Below, one piece after another: positions 45,332-53,410 of a DNA stretch of 64,000 bases. The stretch covers positions 1,178,001 to 1,242,000 of the forward strand of contig OY782500.1 of NCBI GenBank assembly GCA_963677885.1, read 5' to 3'. A program made the position numbers and the translations under genes. The notes beneath the pieces were generated by a model that had not been told where the DNA came from, did no database searches, and saw only the letters and a list, made by a program, of their open reading frames with translations. The DNA is from UBA1351 sp963677885 (GTDB lineage: Bacteria; Bacillota; Clostridia; Lachnospirales; Vallitaleaceae). Position 1 is the stretch's first letter. The number at the start of each line of letters is the position of its first letter.

Positions 45332-47016
45332 TAGATCAACTCCTTAAAGGTGTCAAATAAGTCCATCAAACGCTCTTTTCCTTTTGTCACCTGGATTTTA
45401 TTGCTGCCTTGCATAGCCTCCCTAAAGAAGGAGAGGGCATTGTATATACCTTCTTTATCTTTTTCCCCTGCTATATTGTACAATTTTTCAGCCTTGGATA
45501 AGAGATAAAGATTTTCTTCATTTTCATAAGGATGAACTTTTAGATCACCTAACTTGCTTAAGCAGGCTTCAATTTCTTCTTCACTAAGGGCGTTGTTATT
45601 TAGAAGAATCGCCCGCTTTATTTCCTTGGTTTTATGATTCTGGGTCAAGACTTCCAAAATACCGTTCCTATCAAAGGTAAAACGGACACTTGTCATAGAA
45701 TCCTTTTCTGAACCTGAATCGATCCCGTGTACAATTTCCCCTAAAAAAACATTTTCTTCAGGATTAGGGTGCTCTCCCTGATAGATTTTAATGCGAAGTT
45801 CTTTTTGTTCCTCGTCAATAGCCACATATTGGTGGGTTCTGGAAATTGGTACCGTCATATTTCTTTCAATAATAGGATCCAGCTTTTTATGATATCTACC
45901 ATCGGATCCTAGTACCATAGTCTCTGTTCCGAGTGTATAAGGACACACATCTGTCATGACCATATCTTTTAGCTCTACATTTTGCTCACGAAGAGCTGCA
46001 TAAACAGCCGCGCCTTTGGCCACCACCTCGTCTGGATTTAAATAGGACAAGGGAACTCTACCAAAGAGTCTGGCAATCTGGTGCTGAACAAGGGGCATTT
46101 TAGTGGAACCACCCACCAAAATAACTTCTTCTACATCCATGGGGTCAAGTCCTGCATCTATCAAAGCCCGTCTTACAGGTTCCTTTAGTCTGGCAAGGAC
46201 CGGTAAACAAGCCTCTTCAAATTCTTCTTTTGTCAGCTGTACATCCAGAATCATACCGGAAAGGGTTATAGGAACATTAATAAATTCAGAGTGGTCAAAC
46301 TCACGCTTTATATGCTCTGCCATATACTTAAGTTTATTGGTATTTAGAGAATCCAGTCTTTCAATATTAATACCATACTTATTACAGATAAATTCCATAA
46401 TAGCATAATCAAAATCTTCTCCACCCAGATAGTTATCTCCTGCAACAGCCTTAACTTCAATCACCGAATCATAGATATCCAGAATAGAAACATCAAAAGT
46501 ACCGCCCCCTAAGTCCACAATCCCTATCATCCGCTCCCGTTCCACTTCATGCAGGTGATAGGCCAGGGCAGCCGCCGTTGGCTCATTAACAATCCCCAAG
46601 GTATTAAGACCAGCTATTCTGGCAGCCTCTAAAGTCGCCTTCCTCTGCAGATCCGTAAAATATGCCGGTACACTAATGACAACCTGGTCAATGGCTTCCT
46701 CCAACTTTAATCTTGCATCATCTACGATATTCTTAAGAACAATGGCAGACAACTCTATAGGGGTTAATTGAACCGAATTTGACTGATAGACCTTTTTTGT
46801 CCCCATATTTCTCTTAAAGGCTGCAAAAGTATTATCAGGGTCTACAATAAAGCGCTCCTTGGCTGTTTTACCAACAACCATTTCGCCTTTTTCCAGCAAG
46901 CTGACTACACTTGGTGTTAAGTTTTCATTAAATCTATTGGGAATGATTTTCATCAGACCATCATTATATATGGCAACCAAACTATTGGTTGTACCTAAGT
47001 CAATTCCTATAATCAT
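45331..47016 (-). CDS. hscC: Hsp70 family chaperone, HscC type
   Basis: 561 residues, close to E. coli HscC (556) and shorter than DnaK (about 610-640). ATPase motifs are intact: GIDLGTTNSLVA, VVISVPAYFTDLQRKAT, GIVDLGGGTFDVSI and ILVGGSTKMPLV. The substrate-binding part is present but the C-terminal lid is short. It is followed by a J-like and a DUF1266-like gene, matching the hscC-djlC-ybeU arrangement. Assignment to HscC is by length and context; it is not the housekeeping DnaK because grpE and dnaJ are absent. Confidence 0.88.
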   Translation of the reverse strand: MIIGIDLGTTNSLVAIYNDGLMKIIPNRFNENLTPSVVSLLEKGEMVVGKTAKERFIVDPDNTFAAFKRNMGTKKVYQSNSVQLTPIELSAIVLKNIVDDARLKLEEAIDQVVISVPAYFTDLQRKATLEAARIAGLNTLGIVNEPTAAALAYHLHEVERERMIGIVDLGGGTFDVSILDIYDSVIEVKAVAGDNYLGGEDFDYAIMEFICNKYGINIERLDSLNTNKLKYMAEHIKREFDHSEFINVPITLSGMILDVQLTKEEFEEACLPVLARLKEPVRRALIDAGLDPMDVEEVILVGGSTKMPLVQHQIARLFGRVPLSYLNPDEVVAKGAAVYAALREQNVELKDMVMTDVCPYTLGTETMVLGSDGRYHKKLDPIIERNMTVPISRTHQYVAIDEEQKELRIKIYQGEHPNPEENVFLGEIVHGIDSGSEKDSMTSVRFTFDRNGILEVLTQNHKTKEIKRAILLNNNALSEEEIEACLSKLGDLKVHPYENEENLYLLSKAEKLYNIAGEKDKEGIYNALSFFREAMQGSNKIQVTKGKERLMDLFDTFKELI

Positions 47017-47083
47017 GCAAGCTCTCCATATTATTATTCATCCACTCTCTTTTTTATGACGGATAAGGGGCCACCTTACCAAG

Positions 47084-47114
47084 ATAAAACCACCGGTTTT
47101 ATTCCAATATTGTA
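47084..47114 (-). promoter_or_regulatory. Candidate hscC promoter with operator-like inverted repeat
   Basis: Minus-strand TACAAT at 47114-47109 has only a weak -35 (TTAAAA, 17 bases upstream). Directly downstream, at 47102-47084, ATAAAACC and GGTTTTAT form an eight-base inverted repeat that would cover the start point. It is not a CIRCE element. Confidence 0.4.
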
Positions 47115-47248
47115 CCATGAAAACCTAAATCTTTTAAGTCCAAACACAAAAACACTTAAGTATGCTATCAAAATATGATATAATTTTTGTATTACGAACC
47201 TATGAGGATCAGGCAATGGTCATGAATCATTGATTGGGAGGTCAGCCT

Positions 47249-48322
47249 ATGAAAACAATTGCTTATTACATTACAGACAGTGGCTTTGGTCACTTAACCA
47301 GAAGTACTGCTATCATCGAGTATATCCTTGAGAACAGTGACTATTATATTCTTATCGTTTGCAACAAAAACCAAAACGATCACGCCAAGATTGGCTTGCG
47401 TCAATACGAAGAACGTCTTATCTTTATTGATGTTGATACCGATGCCAATTCAGCTTTTATCGAGAACTCTCTCAAAGTCAATGTAGAAGAAACCGAAAAC
47501 AACATCAACCAATTCATGCGTTTGCTCAATCAGAACGTTACCAACCAATATAATCTCCTTAAAGCTATGGATATTGCCATGGTCATTACAGATATCAGTA
47601 TCATGGGTATTATGGTTGCCAAGAAACTTGGAGTTAAGGTTGTGGGCATCTCCAACTACACCTGGTACAACAGATTCAAAACCATGGGTATCAGCGAAGA
47701 GATTATTAACGTTTATAAAAAATGGTATAACAAACTTGATCTCTTATACAGGTTTGAGCTCTCTGACGAAATGGAAGGTATTACCTGTCCTACAGAAGAT
47801 GTTGGTCTGGTTTGTAGACGGGTTAATGAAATGGCAGCCGGTGACCTGAAGAAAACTTATTGGCCAGCCGTTTACATGAGTGTTGGCCAGGTTGAAAAGA
47901 AGGAAGAGAACTTTAATGTACACTTCCCATCAGGTAATATTTTTGCAACTGGTAATATCAAGGTTGATGGTAACGTTCACCTGGTAAAACTGCCACCAAG
48001 AGTTTCCCATACCCAGGACTATATAGCAGCCTCCTCTTTTGCACTTATTAAAGGTGGTTGGTCCTCTGTTGCTGAATGCCTTATTCTGGATGTTCCTTTC
48101 GGAATCCTGGTTCAGGATGATACCGAAGACGAAGAATTGGTAAACAAGCTCTTCGACAAAGGATATGCTTTCCAAATAACCGAAGACGAATTAAGAGACT
48201 TCCAGATTCAGGACCTTAACATCAAATCTAGATCCTGTGTCAGACCCCAGTATGAAGACGATGCCAAGAATATCGCCCTTAAGATGCTGGCTCAGGCAGA
48301 AGCTCCTCTTCCTGCCAAATAA
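47249..48322 (+). CDS. GT-B glycosyltransferase-like protein (PF13528-type)
   Basis: 357 residues. The N-terminal TDSGFGHLTRS loop and the C-terminal KGGWSSVAECLILDVPFGIL region, where the donor nucleotide binds in MurG/UGT-like enzymes, identify the fold. There is no membrane segment. It may glycosylate a lipid or metabolite; the acceptor is unknown. The ATG at 47249 follows GGGAGGT; a TTG at 47234 would overlap that site. A TATAAT at 47179-47184 with a poor -35 may be its promoter. Confidence 0.8.
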   Translation: MKTIAYYITDSGFGHLTRSTAIIEYILENSDYYILIVCNKNQNDHAKIGLRQYEERLIFIDVDTDANSAFIENSLKVNVEETENNINQFMRLLNQNVTNQYNLLKAMDIAMVITDISIMGIMVAKKLGVKVVGISNYTWYNRFKTMGISEEIINVYKKWYNKLDLLYRFELSDEMEGITCPTEDVGLVCRRVNEMAAGDLKKTYWPAVYMSVGQVEKKEENFNVHFPSGNIFATGNIKVDGNVHLVKLPPRVSHTQDYIAASSFALIKGGWSSVAECLILDVPFGILVQDDTEDEELVNKLFDKGYAFQITEDELRDFQIQDLNIKSRSCVRPQYEDDAKNIALKMLAQAEAPLPAK

Positions 48323-48355
48323 AAAAACATGATACATATATGATCTTATATGATT

Positions 48356-48417
48356 AAAGCTCCCGGATTCATTACCTCATACTGGTATTGAACTCCGGGC
48401 TTTTTATTGGCAAAATC
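48356..48417 (+). terminator. Terminator downstream of the glycosyltransferase
   Basis: AAAGC-CCCGGA and its partner around CTCCGGGCTTT close a long loop and lead into CTTTTTATT. The stem has small bulges, so strength is moderate. Confidence 0.65.
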
Positions 48418-48554
48418 TTAAAAACTTTATTAAAAACAATTAAATGATTATATAAAAGCCGCATTTTCTCCTAAAAATATGGTATGATGCTTTCAACACA
48501 AAAACAGACACATATGAGACTGGATATTCCAGGTAATATAGAGGAGTTGATCAC

Positions 48555-50483
48555 ATGAACCAAACCAACAAGAATAGATTTATCATGATCGCTGTTTTCA
48601 TAGCAGTCCTGACATTTTCCACAGTAGTCATGCCCGCCCTGCTTAACAGCAATGTCAAAGACGTGGATTACGGAACCTTCCTTTCCATGTTGGAAAACGG
48701 AGAAATCGGTACTGTCCAAATTGACAGTTCCTATGTATACTACACCGATAATACATCCCAGGAGGCTGCCTATCGTACACCAAGCTTTGAGGATCCTGAA
48801 TTAGTCAACCGTCTTCACCAGGCTGGTGTTGAATTTGCATCTATTCCTACAACAGAGATTCCACCGATTATAAGTTTCTTACTTTCATGGGTACTGCCCT
48901 TTGGACTACTCTTCCTATTCTATCGCTACATCGGTAAGAAATTAATGGGTTCCATGGGCCAAGGCGGCATGGGCTCCAATCCAATGTCCTTTGGAAAAAG
49001 TAATCCAAAAGTTTACGATGGCTCAGATGCTGATGGCAACACAACAGGTATTAAGTTTGAAGATGTAGCTGGTGAAGATGAGGCAAAAGAAGCCTTAACC
49101 GAAATCGTCCATTACCTGCATGCACCTAAGAAATATGCTGAAATCGGTGCAACCATGCCAAAAGGTGCTCTACTGGTCGGACCTCCCGGTACCGGTAAAA
49201 CCCTTTTAGCCAAAGCCGTAGCCGGAGAAGCCGGTGTTCCTTTCTTCTCCATATCAGGCTCTGAATTCGTAGAAATGTTTGTCGGTATGGGTGCTTCAAA
49301 AGTTAGAGACTTATTTAAGAGGGCAAAAGAAAAGGCCCCCTGTATCATCTTTATTGATGAGATTGATACTATCGGTAAGAAACGTGATGCCAGAGGTTTT
49401 GGCGGTGGAAACGATGAACGTGAGCAAACCTTAAACCAATTATTATCTGAAATGGATGGTTTTGACGGAACAAGTGGTATTATTATCCTTGGTGCCACCA
49501 ATCGTCCGGAAACCCTGGATCCTGCCTTACTTAGACCGGGACGTTTTGACAGACGTGTTCCTGTTGAACTTCCAGATTTAAAAGGCCGTGAAGAAATCCT
49601 TAAGGTTCACGCCAAGAAAATCAAGTTGTCTGACGCAGTTGATTTTAACCGTATAGCCAGAATGGCTTCCGGTGCATCAGGTGCAGAACTTGCCAACATG
49701 ATCAATGAAAGTGCTCTAAGAGCCGTCAAGCTTGGACGCAAGGTCGTGCTTCAGGAAGACCTTGAAGAAAGTATAGAAACGGTTATTGCCGGTTATCAAA
49801 AGAAGAATAAGATTCTTTCCAATAAAGAAAAATTGATTGTTGCCTATCACGAAATTGGCCACGCTCTAGTAGCAGCCCTTCAAACCCACACTGCCCCTGT
49901 CACCAAGATTACCATTATCCCAAGAACATCGGGTGCTCTTGGTTACACCATGCAGGTGGAGGAAGATGAAAAGAACCTTCAATCCAAAACAGAAATGGAA
50001 AACAAATTGGCCGTCTTTACAGGTGGTCGAGTTGCTGAAGAATTGATTTTTGATTCTGTAACAACCGGTGCCTCCAACGACATCGAAAGGGCAACTAAAA
50101 TTGCCAGAGCCATGATTACCCGTTTTGGTATGAATGAAGAATTCGGAATGGTAGCCTTCGAAACAGTAGACAATCCATATCTTGGTGCTGACACAAGCCT
50201 GGCTTGTTCACCGGAAACATCAGCCAAGATTGACAAGCTGGTTGTTGAACTGGTCCAAAAGCAGTACAGCAAGGCCAAAGCTTTACTCGAAGAAAACATG
50301 GATAAACTTCACGAACTGGCTAAGTTCCTTTACGAAAAAGAAACCATCACCGGAGAAGAATTCATGGACATCCTGGAAGGCAACTACTCAGGCACAAAAA
50401 CTCCAGATGTAGCCGCTTCCTCATCCACCGAAGAAGAGGCCCCCATAAACCCAGGAAAAATCCAGGGCCCAACCTTCGCATAA
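48555..50483 (+). CDS. ftsH: ATP-dependent zinc metalloprotease FtsH
   Basis: 642 residues. Two N-terminal membrane helices (about 10-30 and 100-122) flank an extracytoplasmic domain; the AAA+ domain has Walker A GPPGTGKT, Walker B IIFIDEIDTIG and SRH LLRPGRFDRRVPVELPD; the zinc site is HEIGH. It degrades membrane and short-lived cytosolic proteins. The ATG follows GAGGAG. It lacks the usual tilS-hpt neighbours, so it could be an extra copy. Confidence 0.96.
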   Translation: MNQTNKNRFIMIAVFIAVLTFSTVVMPALLNSNVKDVDYGTFLSMLENGEIGTVQIDSSYVYYTDNTSQEAAYRTPSFEDPELVNRLHQAGVEFASIPTTEIPPIISFLLSWVLPFGLLFLFYRYIGKKLMGSMGQGGMGSNPMSFGKSNPKVYDGSDADGNTTGIKFEDVAGEDEAKEALTEIVHYLHAPKKYAEIGATMPKGALLVGPPGTGKTLLAKAVAGEAGVPFFSISGSEFVEMFVGMGASKVRDLFKRAKEKAPCIIFIDEIDTIGKKRDARGFGGGNDEREQTLNQLLSEMDGFDGTSGIIILGATNRPETLDPALLRPGRFDRRVPVELPDLKGREEILKVHAKKIKLSDAVDFNRIARMASGASGAELANMINESALRAVKLGRKVVLQEDLEESIETVIAGYQKKNKILSNKEKLIVAYHEIGHALVAALQTHTAPVTKITIIPRTSGALGYTMQVEEDEKNLQSKTEMENKLAVFTGGRVAEELIFDSVTTGASNDIERATKIARAMITRFGMNEEFGMVAFETVDNPYLGADTSLACSPETSAKIDKLVVELVQKQYSKAKALLEENMDKLHELAKFLYEKETITGEEFMDILEGNYSGTKTPDVAASSSTEEEAPINPGKIQGPTFA

Positions 50484-50522
50484 GCAGTAATAACTCAAAT
50501 CTCAAAGCTATAACCCACCTAC

Positions 50523-50572
50523 AAAAAGGAGCTTTGCCCAGCAATCCACATTGCCCACGGAAAGCTCCTTTT
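50523..50572 (+). terminator. Terminator downstream of ftsH
   Basis: AAAAGGAGCTTT pairs perfectly with AAAGCTCCTTTT (12 bases) around a 25-base loop. The T-run is part of the stem, so efficiency is uncertain. Confidence 0.65.
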
Positions 50573-50703
50573 CACATGCTTTTCAAACTTCTCTATTCTA
50601 CACTTCTCTCTTTCACAACCCATACAAGGTTATATTGAACCACATGCCGATATCCCACCGAAACAAGCCCACCTGGATGTTACATATCTCTTTCTCATTC
50701 AGT

Positions 50704-50786
50704 TCAGCCGAAATAAGGAGTTAGTTGCTATGCCCGGCTTCACGAAGTGCGCAAGGGCAGAGTGACTAACTCCTTATTTCAACTGA
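50704..50786. repeat. Long inverted repeat element between ftsH and cobQ
   Basis: GAAATAAGGAGTTAGT (50710-50725) pairs perfectly with ACTAACTCCTTATTTC (50765-50780), extended outside by TCAG/CTGA across a 2x2 internal loop. Inside, TGCCC and GGGCA form a second stem. There is no T-run. It looks like a REP- or MITE-like mobile palindrome rather than a terminator; other copies would have to be sought outside this window. Confidence 0.65.
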
Positions 50787-50818
50787 CCTTCTATGCACAA
50801 AGAGACCTATGCAACAAA

Positions 50819-52300
50819 CTAACCAATCAGGGACATCAAAAGCTCCATATCAAAACTCTCTTCAATCCTCTTAGCCAAAAGATCATATGACTCTTCCTTA
50901 ATCCTAGAGGTATCCACCTTATCCTGTAAGGGCAGACCATTATAGGCTCTTACATCATTCAACCACAAGTGGCGATAGGCATCATTATGAAAGAGATTAT
51001 GTAGATAGGTCCCTATAACATTTCCTTCTTTACTGATAGCTCCATCCAACCTTCCATCATCTAACCGTATATAGGCCTCTGACTCATCCCCATAAGAGGT
51101 TTCTCCCAGGTGGATTTCATAACCCGCTACCTTTTGGTCACTTCCAAGACCTTGAAGGACCTGGCCGGATATCTGTCGAACATGTTTATCTTTTGCAAAA
51201 GCAGTCTCAATATTGAGAAGGCCAAGACCTTCAGCTTTTTGGACAGTATCGCTGTCTATGCCTATGGTATCTTCCAGGTTTTTTCCTAACACCTGGAAAC
51301 CACCGCACAAGCCAACAACCCGACCTCCAGACTTGGCAAAATTGATAATCTTTTCATCAAGCCCTCTGGATTTTAAGATGTTGAGATCATCGATAGTAGA
51401 TTTTGTTCCTGGTATAATAACAGCATGAGGTTTTCCAAACTCAGATCCATTCTTAACGATACGAAGAGAACAGTCTTTTTCAAAGATAAAGGGTTCTACA
51501 TCTGTATTGTTGCTTACCCTATCCATATGAATAACTGCAATATCAAGAGGCACTTCGGTATCAAACTGATTGAGAAGCTGGGCACTTTGAGCGTCTTCAG
51601 TTTCCACATGTATATCTTGCATATAAGGGAGGACGCCAAGCACTGGAACGCCTGAGTACTCCTCAAACCATGTAAGCCCGTCTTCCAATAGGCGAATATC
51701 CCCACGAAACTTATTAAAGACAACACCCTTAATTCTGTGTCTATGTTCAAATACCAATTCGAGTGTGCCAATTAGGCTGGCAAAAGATCCACCTCTGTCA
51801 ATATCTGTTACCAATATGACATCTACATCTGCAGCTTCAGCAATTCGCATATTGACAATTTCACGATCGTTCAAATTCACTTCAGCTGGTGAACCGGCAC
51901 CTTCAATAACAACCACATCGTAATGTTCTTCTATGTACTTTAGGCTCTCCCTAACGGCTTCCATACCCTTATCAAGGGTGAACTTTTTTCCATATTCCAT
52001 GCCTGAATAGGAACGGAAAACCTTACCATGAAGGACTACCTCACTTTTTGAGTCCATCCTTGGTTTCAAAAGTATAGGATTCATATGAACATTGGGAATC
52101 TCTTTGGCCGCTTCAGCCTGAACCCCCTGTGCCCGGCCGATCTCTAATCCGTCATAGGTAACATAGGAGTTGTTGGACATGTTCTGACTTTTAAAAGGTG
52201 CTACCTTGTAACCCTTGTTGGCCAATAATCTGCAGATCCCTGTTACGATATAGGATTTACCTGCATCTGAGCTTGTTCCTTGAATCATAATACCCTTCAT
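50819..52300 (-). CDS. cobQ: Cobyric acid synthase CobQ
   Basis: 493 residues, usual length. The N-terminal BioD-like ATP domain has GTSSDAGKSYIVTGICRLL; the C-terminal class I glutamine amidotransferase domain has the nucleophile in GLCGGFQVLG and His in LHNLFHND. It amidates adenosylcobyrinic acid diamide at four sites in B12 synthesis. The ATG at 52300 follows GAGGT. No other cobalamin gene is present here, so it is an orphan copy. Confidence 0.93.
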   Translation of the reverse strand: MKGIMIQGTSSDAGKSYIVTGICRLLANKGYKVAPFKSQNMSNNSYVTYDGLEIGRAQGVQAEAAKEIPNVHMNPILLKPRMDSKSEVVLHGKVFRSYSGMEYGKKFTLDKGMEAVRESLKYIEEHYDVVVIEGAGSPAEVNLNDREIVNMRIAEAADVDVILVTDIDRGGSFASLIGTLELVFEHRHRIKGVVFNKFRGDIRLLEDGLTWFEEYSGVPVLGVLPYMQDIHVETEDAQSAQLLNQFDTEVPLDIAVIHMDRVSNNTDVEPFIFEKDCSLRIVKNGSEFGKPHAVIIPGTKSTIDDLNILKSRGLDEKIINFAKSGGRVVGLCGGFQVLGKNLEDTIGIDSDTVQKAEGLGLLNIETAFAKDKHVRQISGQVLQGLGSDQKVAGYEIHLGETSYGDESEAYIRLDDGRLDGAISKEGNVIGTYLHNLFHNDAYRHLWLNDVRAYNGLPLQDKVDTSRIKEESYDLLAKRIEESFDMELLMSLIG

Positions 52301-52385
52301 TGTCTTACCTCTTTTCATTCAGTCTATTCGCTTAACTTGAGTTGTCTTTATATTGCTTGATGTCTATTTTTATGTCTACATAGAA

Positions 52386-52408
52386 ACAGACCATCCAGGA
52401 TGGCCTGT
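52386..52408 (-). terminator. Weak hairpin downstream of the coiled-coil lipoprotein gene
   Basis: ACAGACCAT pairs with ATGGCCTGT (one mismatch) 25 bases after the stop, followed on the minus strand by TTTCTA. The T-run is poor. Confidence 0.4.
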
Positions 52409-52432
52409 AAAAATACTCATATATCCTATGAC

Positions 52433-53320
52433 TTAAATCGTCCACTGACCATGTACAATACCAACAAGATACCACATTCCGCCGGAATTTTCCATGACTA
52501 ATGTAAGACTCTCCCAATCCATACCTTCATAGACAGGATTAAACATATCAAAATAGAACTCAACAAAGGAAGCTCCCGGATAGACGGTTCCGATATTATT
52601 GATCATATTCCCACCTGATAGGATAACATTCTGGCCTACATATGGAGCAGTCAGGAAATCCTGATCATAGATAAAAGTATTAAAATAATCTATCCCCGAT
52701 AGGTTGATGGGCTCTCCACTACCGTCATATGTACCCCAATTGGTTAAGGGATAGGTAGCTAAAGAACTAACATCAGCAGATGTCAACACGATGTCCGATC
52801 CGGTATCTACATATTGATAAGGACTAACCCTAAGGCCTGATGCAGGATGAACATAAGCTGCCAGTCCCGCAAAATCTCCGACTTGCATAAGGGCAAGAAC
52901 CTGACTTGCCTCAACCAGAAGACTTGCACCAGGACTTGGTCCTGACACCATCATTTCTTCAGATTCACTCAACTGATCCTCTAATTCAGTCACTTTTTCA
53001 GATAGGACTTCATTATCATCTGTCAGAGTCTGAATCGTAATCCCATGTTCACTGATGACCATCTCCTTCTCTTTCAGGTCTTCAAGGACCTGAGACAGCT
53101 CCTCTTTCTTCTCTTCAAGGCTTTCTTTACTGATATCCATATCCTCTGTCAAAGTCTCTATGGTCTGACGGGCTTTAGCCAGGTCTTCATTTAACTGATC
53201 GGAAAGACTGGTATCAGGTTGGTCCGGACTACAGGCAGTCATGAGAACCAAGAGTGCAAGGATCATATAGATGGATAAACTTCTATTTATAATATTAGGT
53301 TTATGTTTGATATTTTTCAT
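52433..53320 (-). CDS. Lipoprotein with coiled coil and a unique C-terminal domain
   Basis: 295 residues. Signal with lipobox LMTAC, a coiled coil of about 80 residues (heptads through LSDQLNEDLAKARQTIETL and following) and a globular C-terminal domain of about 170 residues beginning VLALMQVGDFAGLAAYVHP. That domain recurs in hypothetical proteins of Clostridia as far as I recall, with no known function. I chose the ATG at 53320 behind GAGAGGTG. It may be a surface protein that projects the C-terminal domain away from the membrane. Confidence 0.75.
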   Translation of the reverse strand: MKNIKHKPNIINRSLSIYMILALLVLMTACSPDQPDTSLSDQLNEDLAKARQTIETLTEDMDISKESLEEKKEELSQVLEDLKEKEMVISEHGITIQTLTDDNEVLSEKVTELEDQLSESEEMMVSGPSPGASLLVEASQVLALMQVGDFAGLAAYVHPASGLRVSPYQYVDTGSDIVLTSADVSSLATYPLTNWGTYDGSGEPINLSGIDYFNTFIYDQDFLTAPYVGQNVILSGGNMINNIGTVYPGASFVEFYFDMFNPVYEGMDWESLTLVMENSGGMWYLVGIVHGQWTI

Positions 53321-53410
53321 GGTAACACCTCTCTTTTTATAATATAGGTCCCTCATATGTATATGTTACCACAAATTCTCTATTTGAGACAGATTTTCAA
53401 CTACATTCAC

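Noticed and set aside
50523..50786. Insertion sequence between ftsH and cobQ
   Set aside because: Only palindromes are present, with no transposase frame or target duplication seen.
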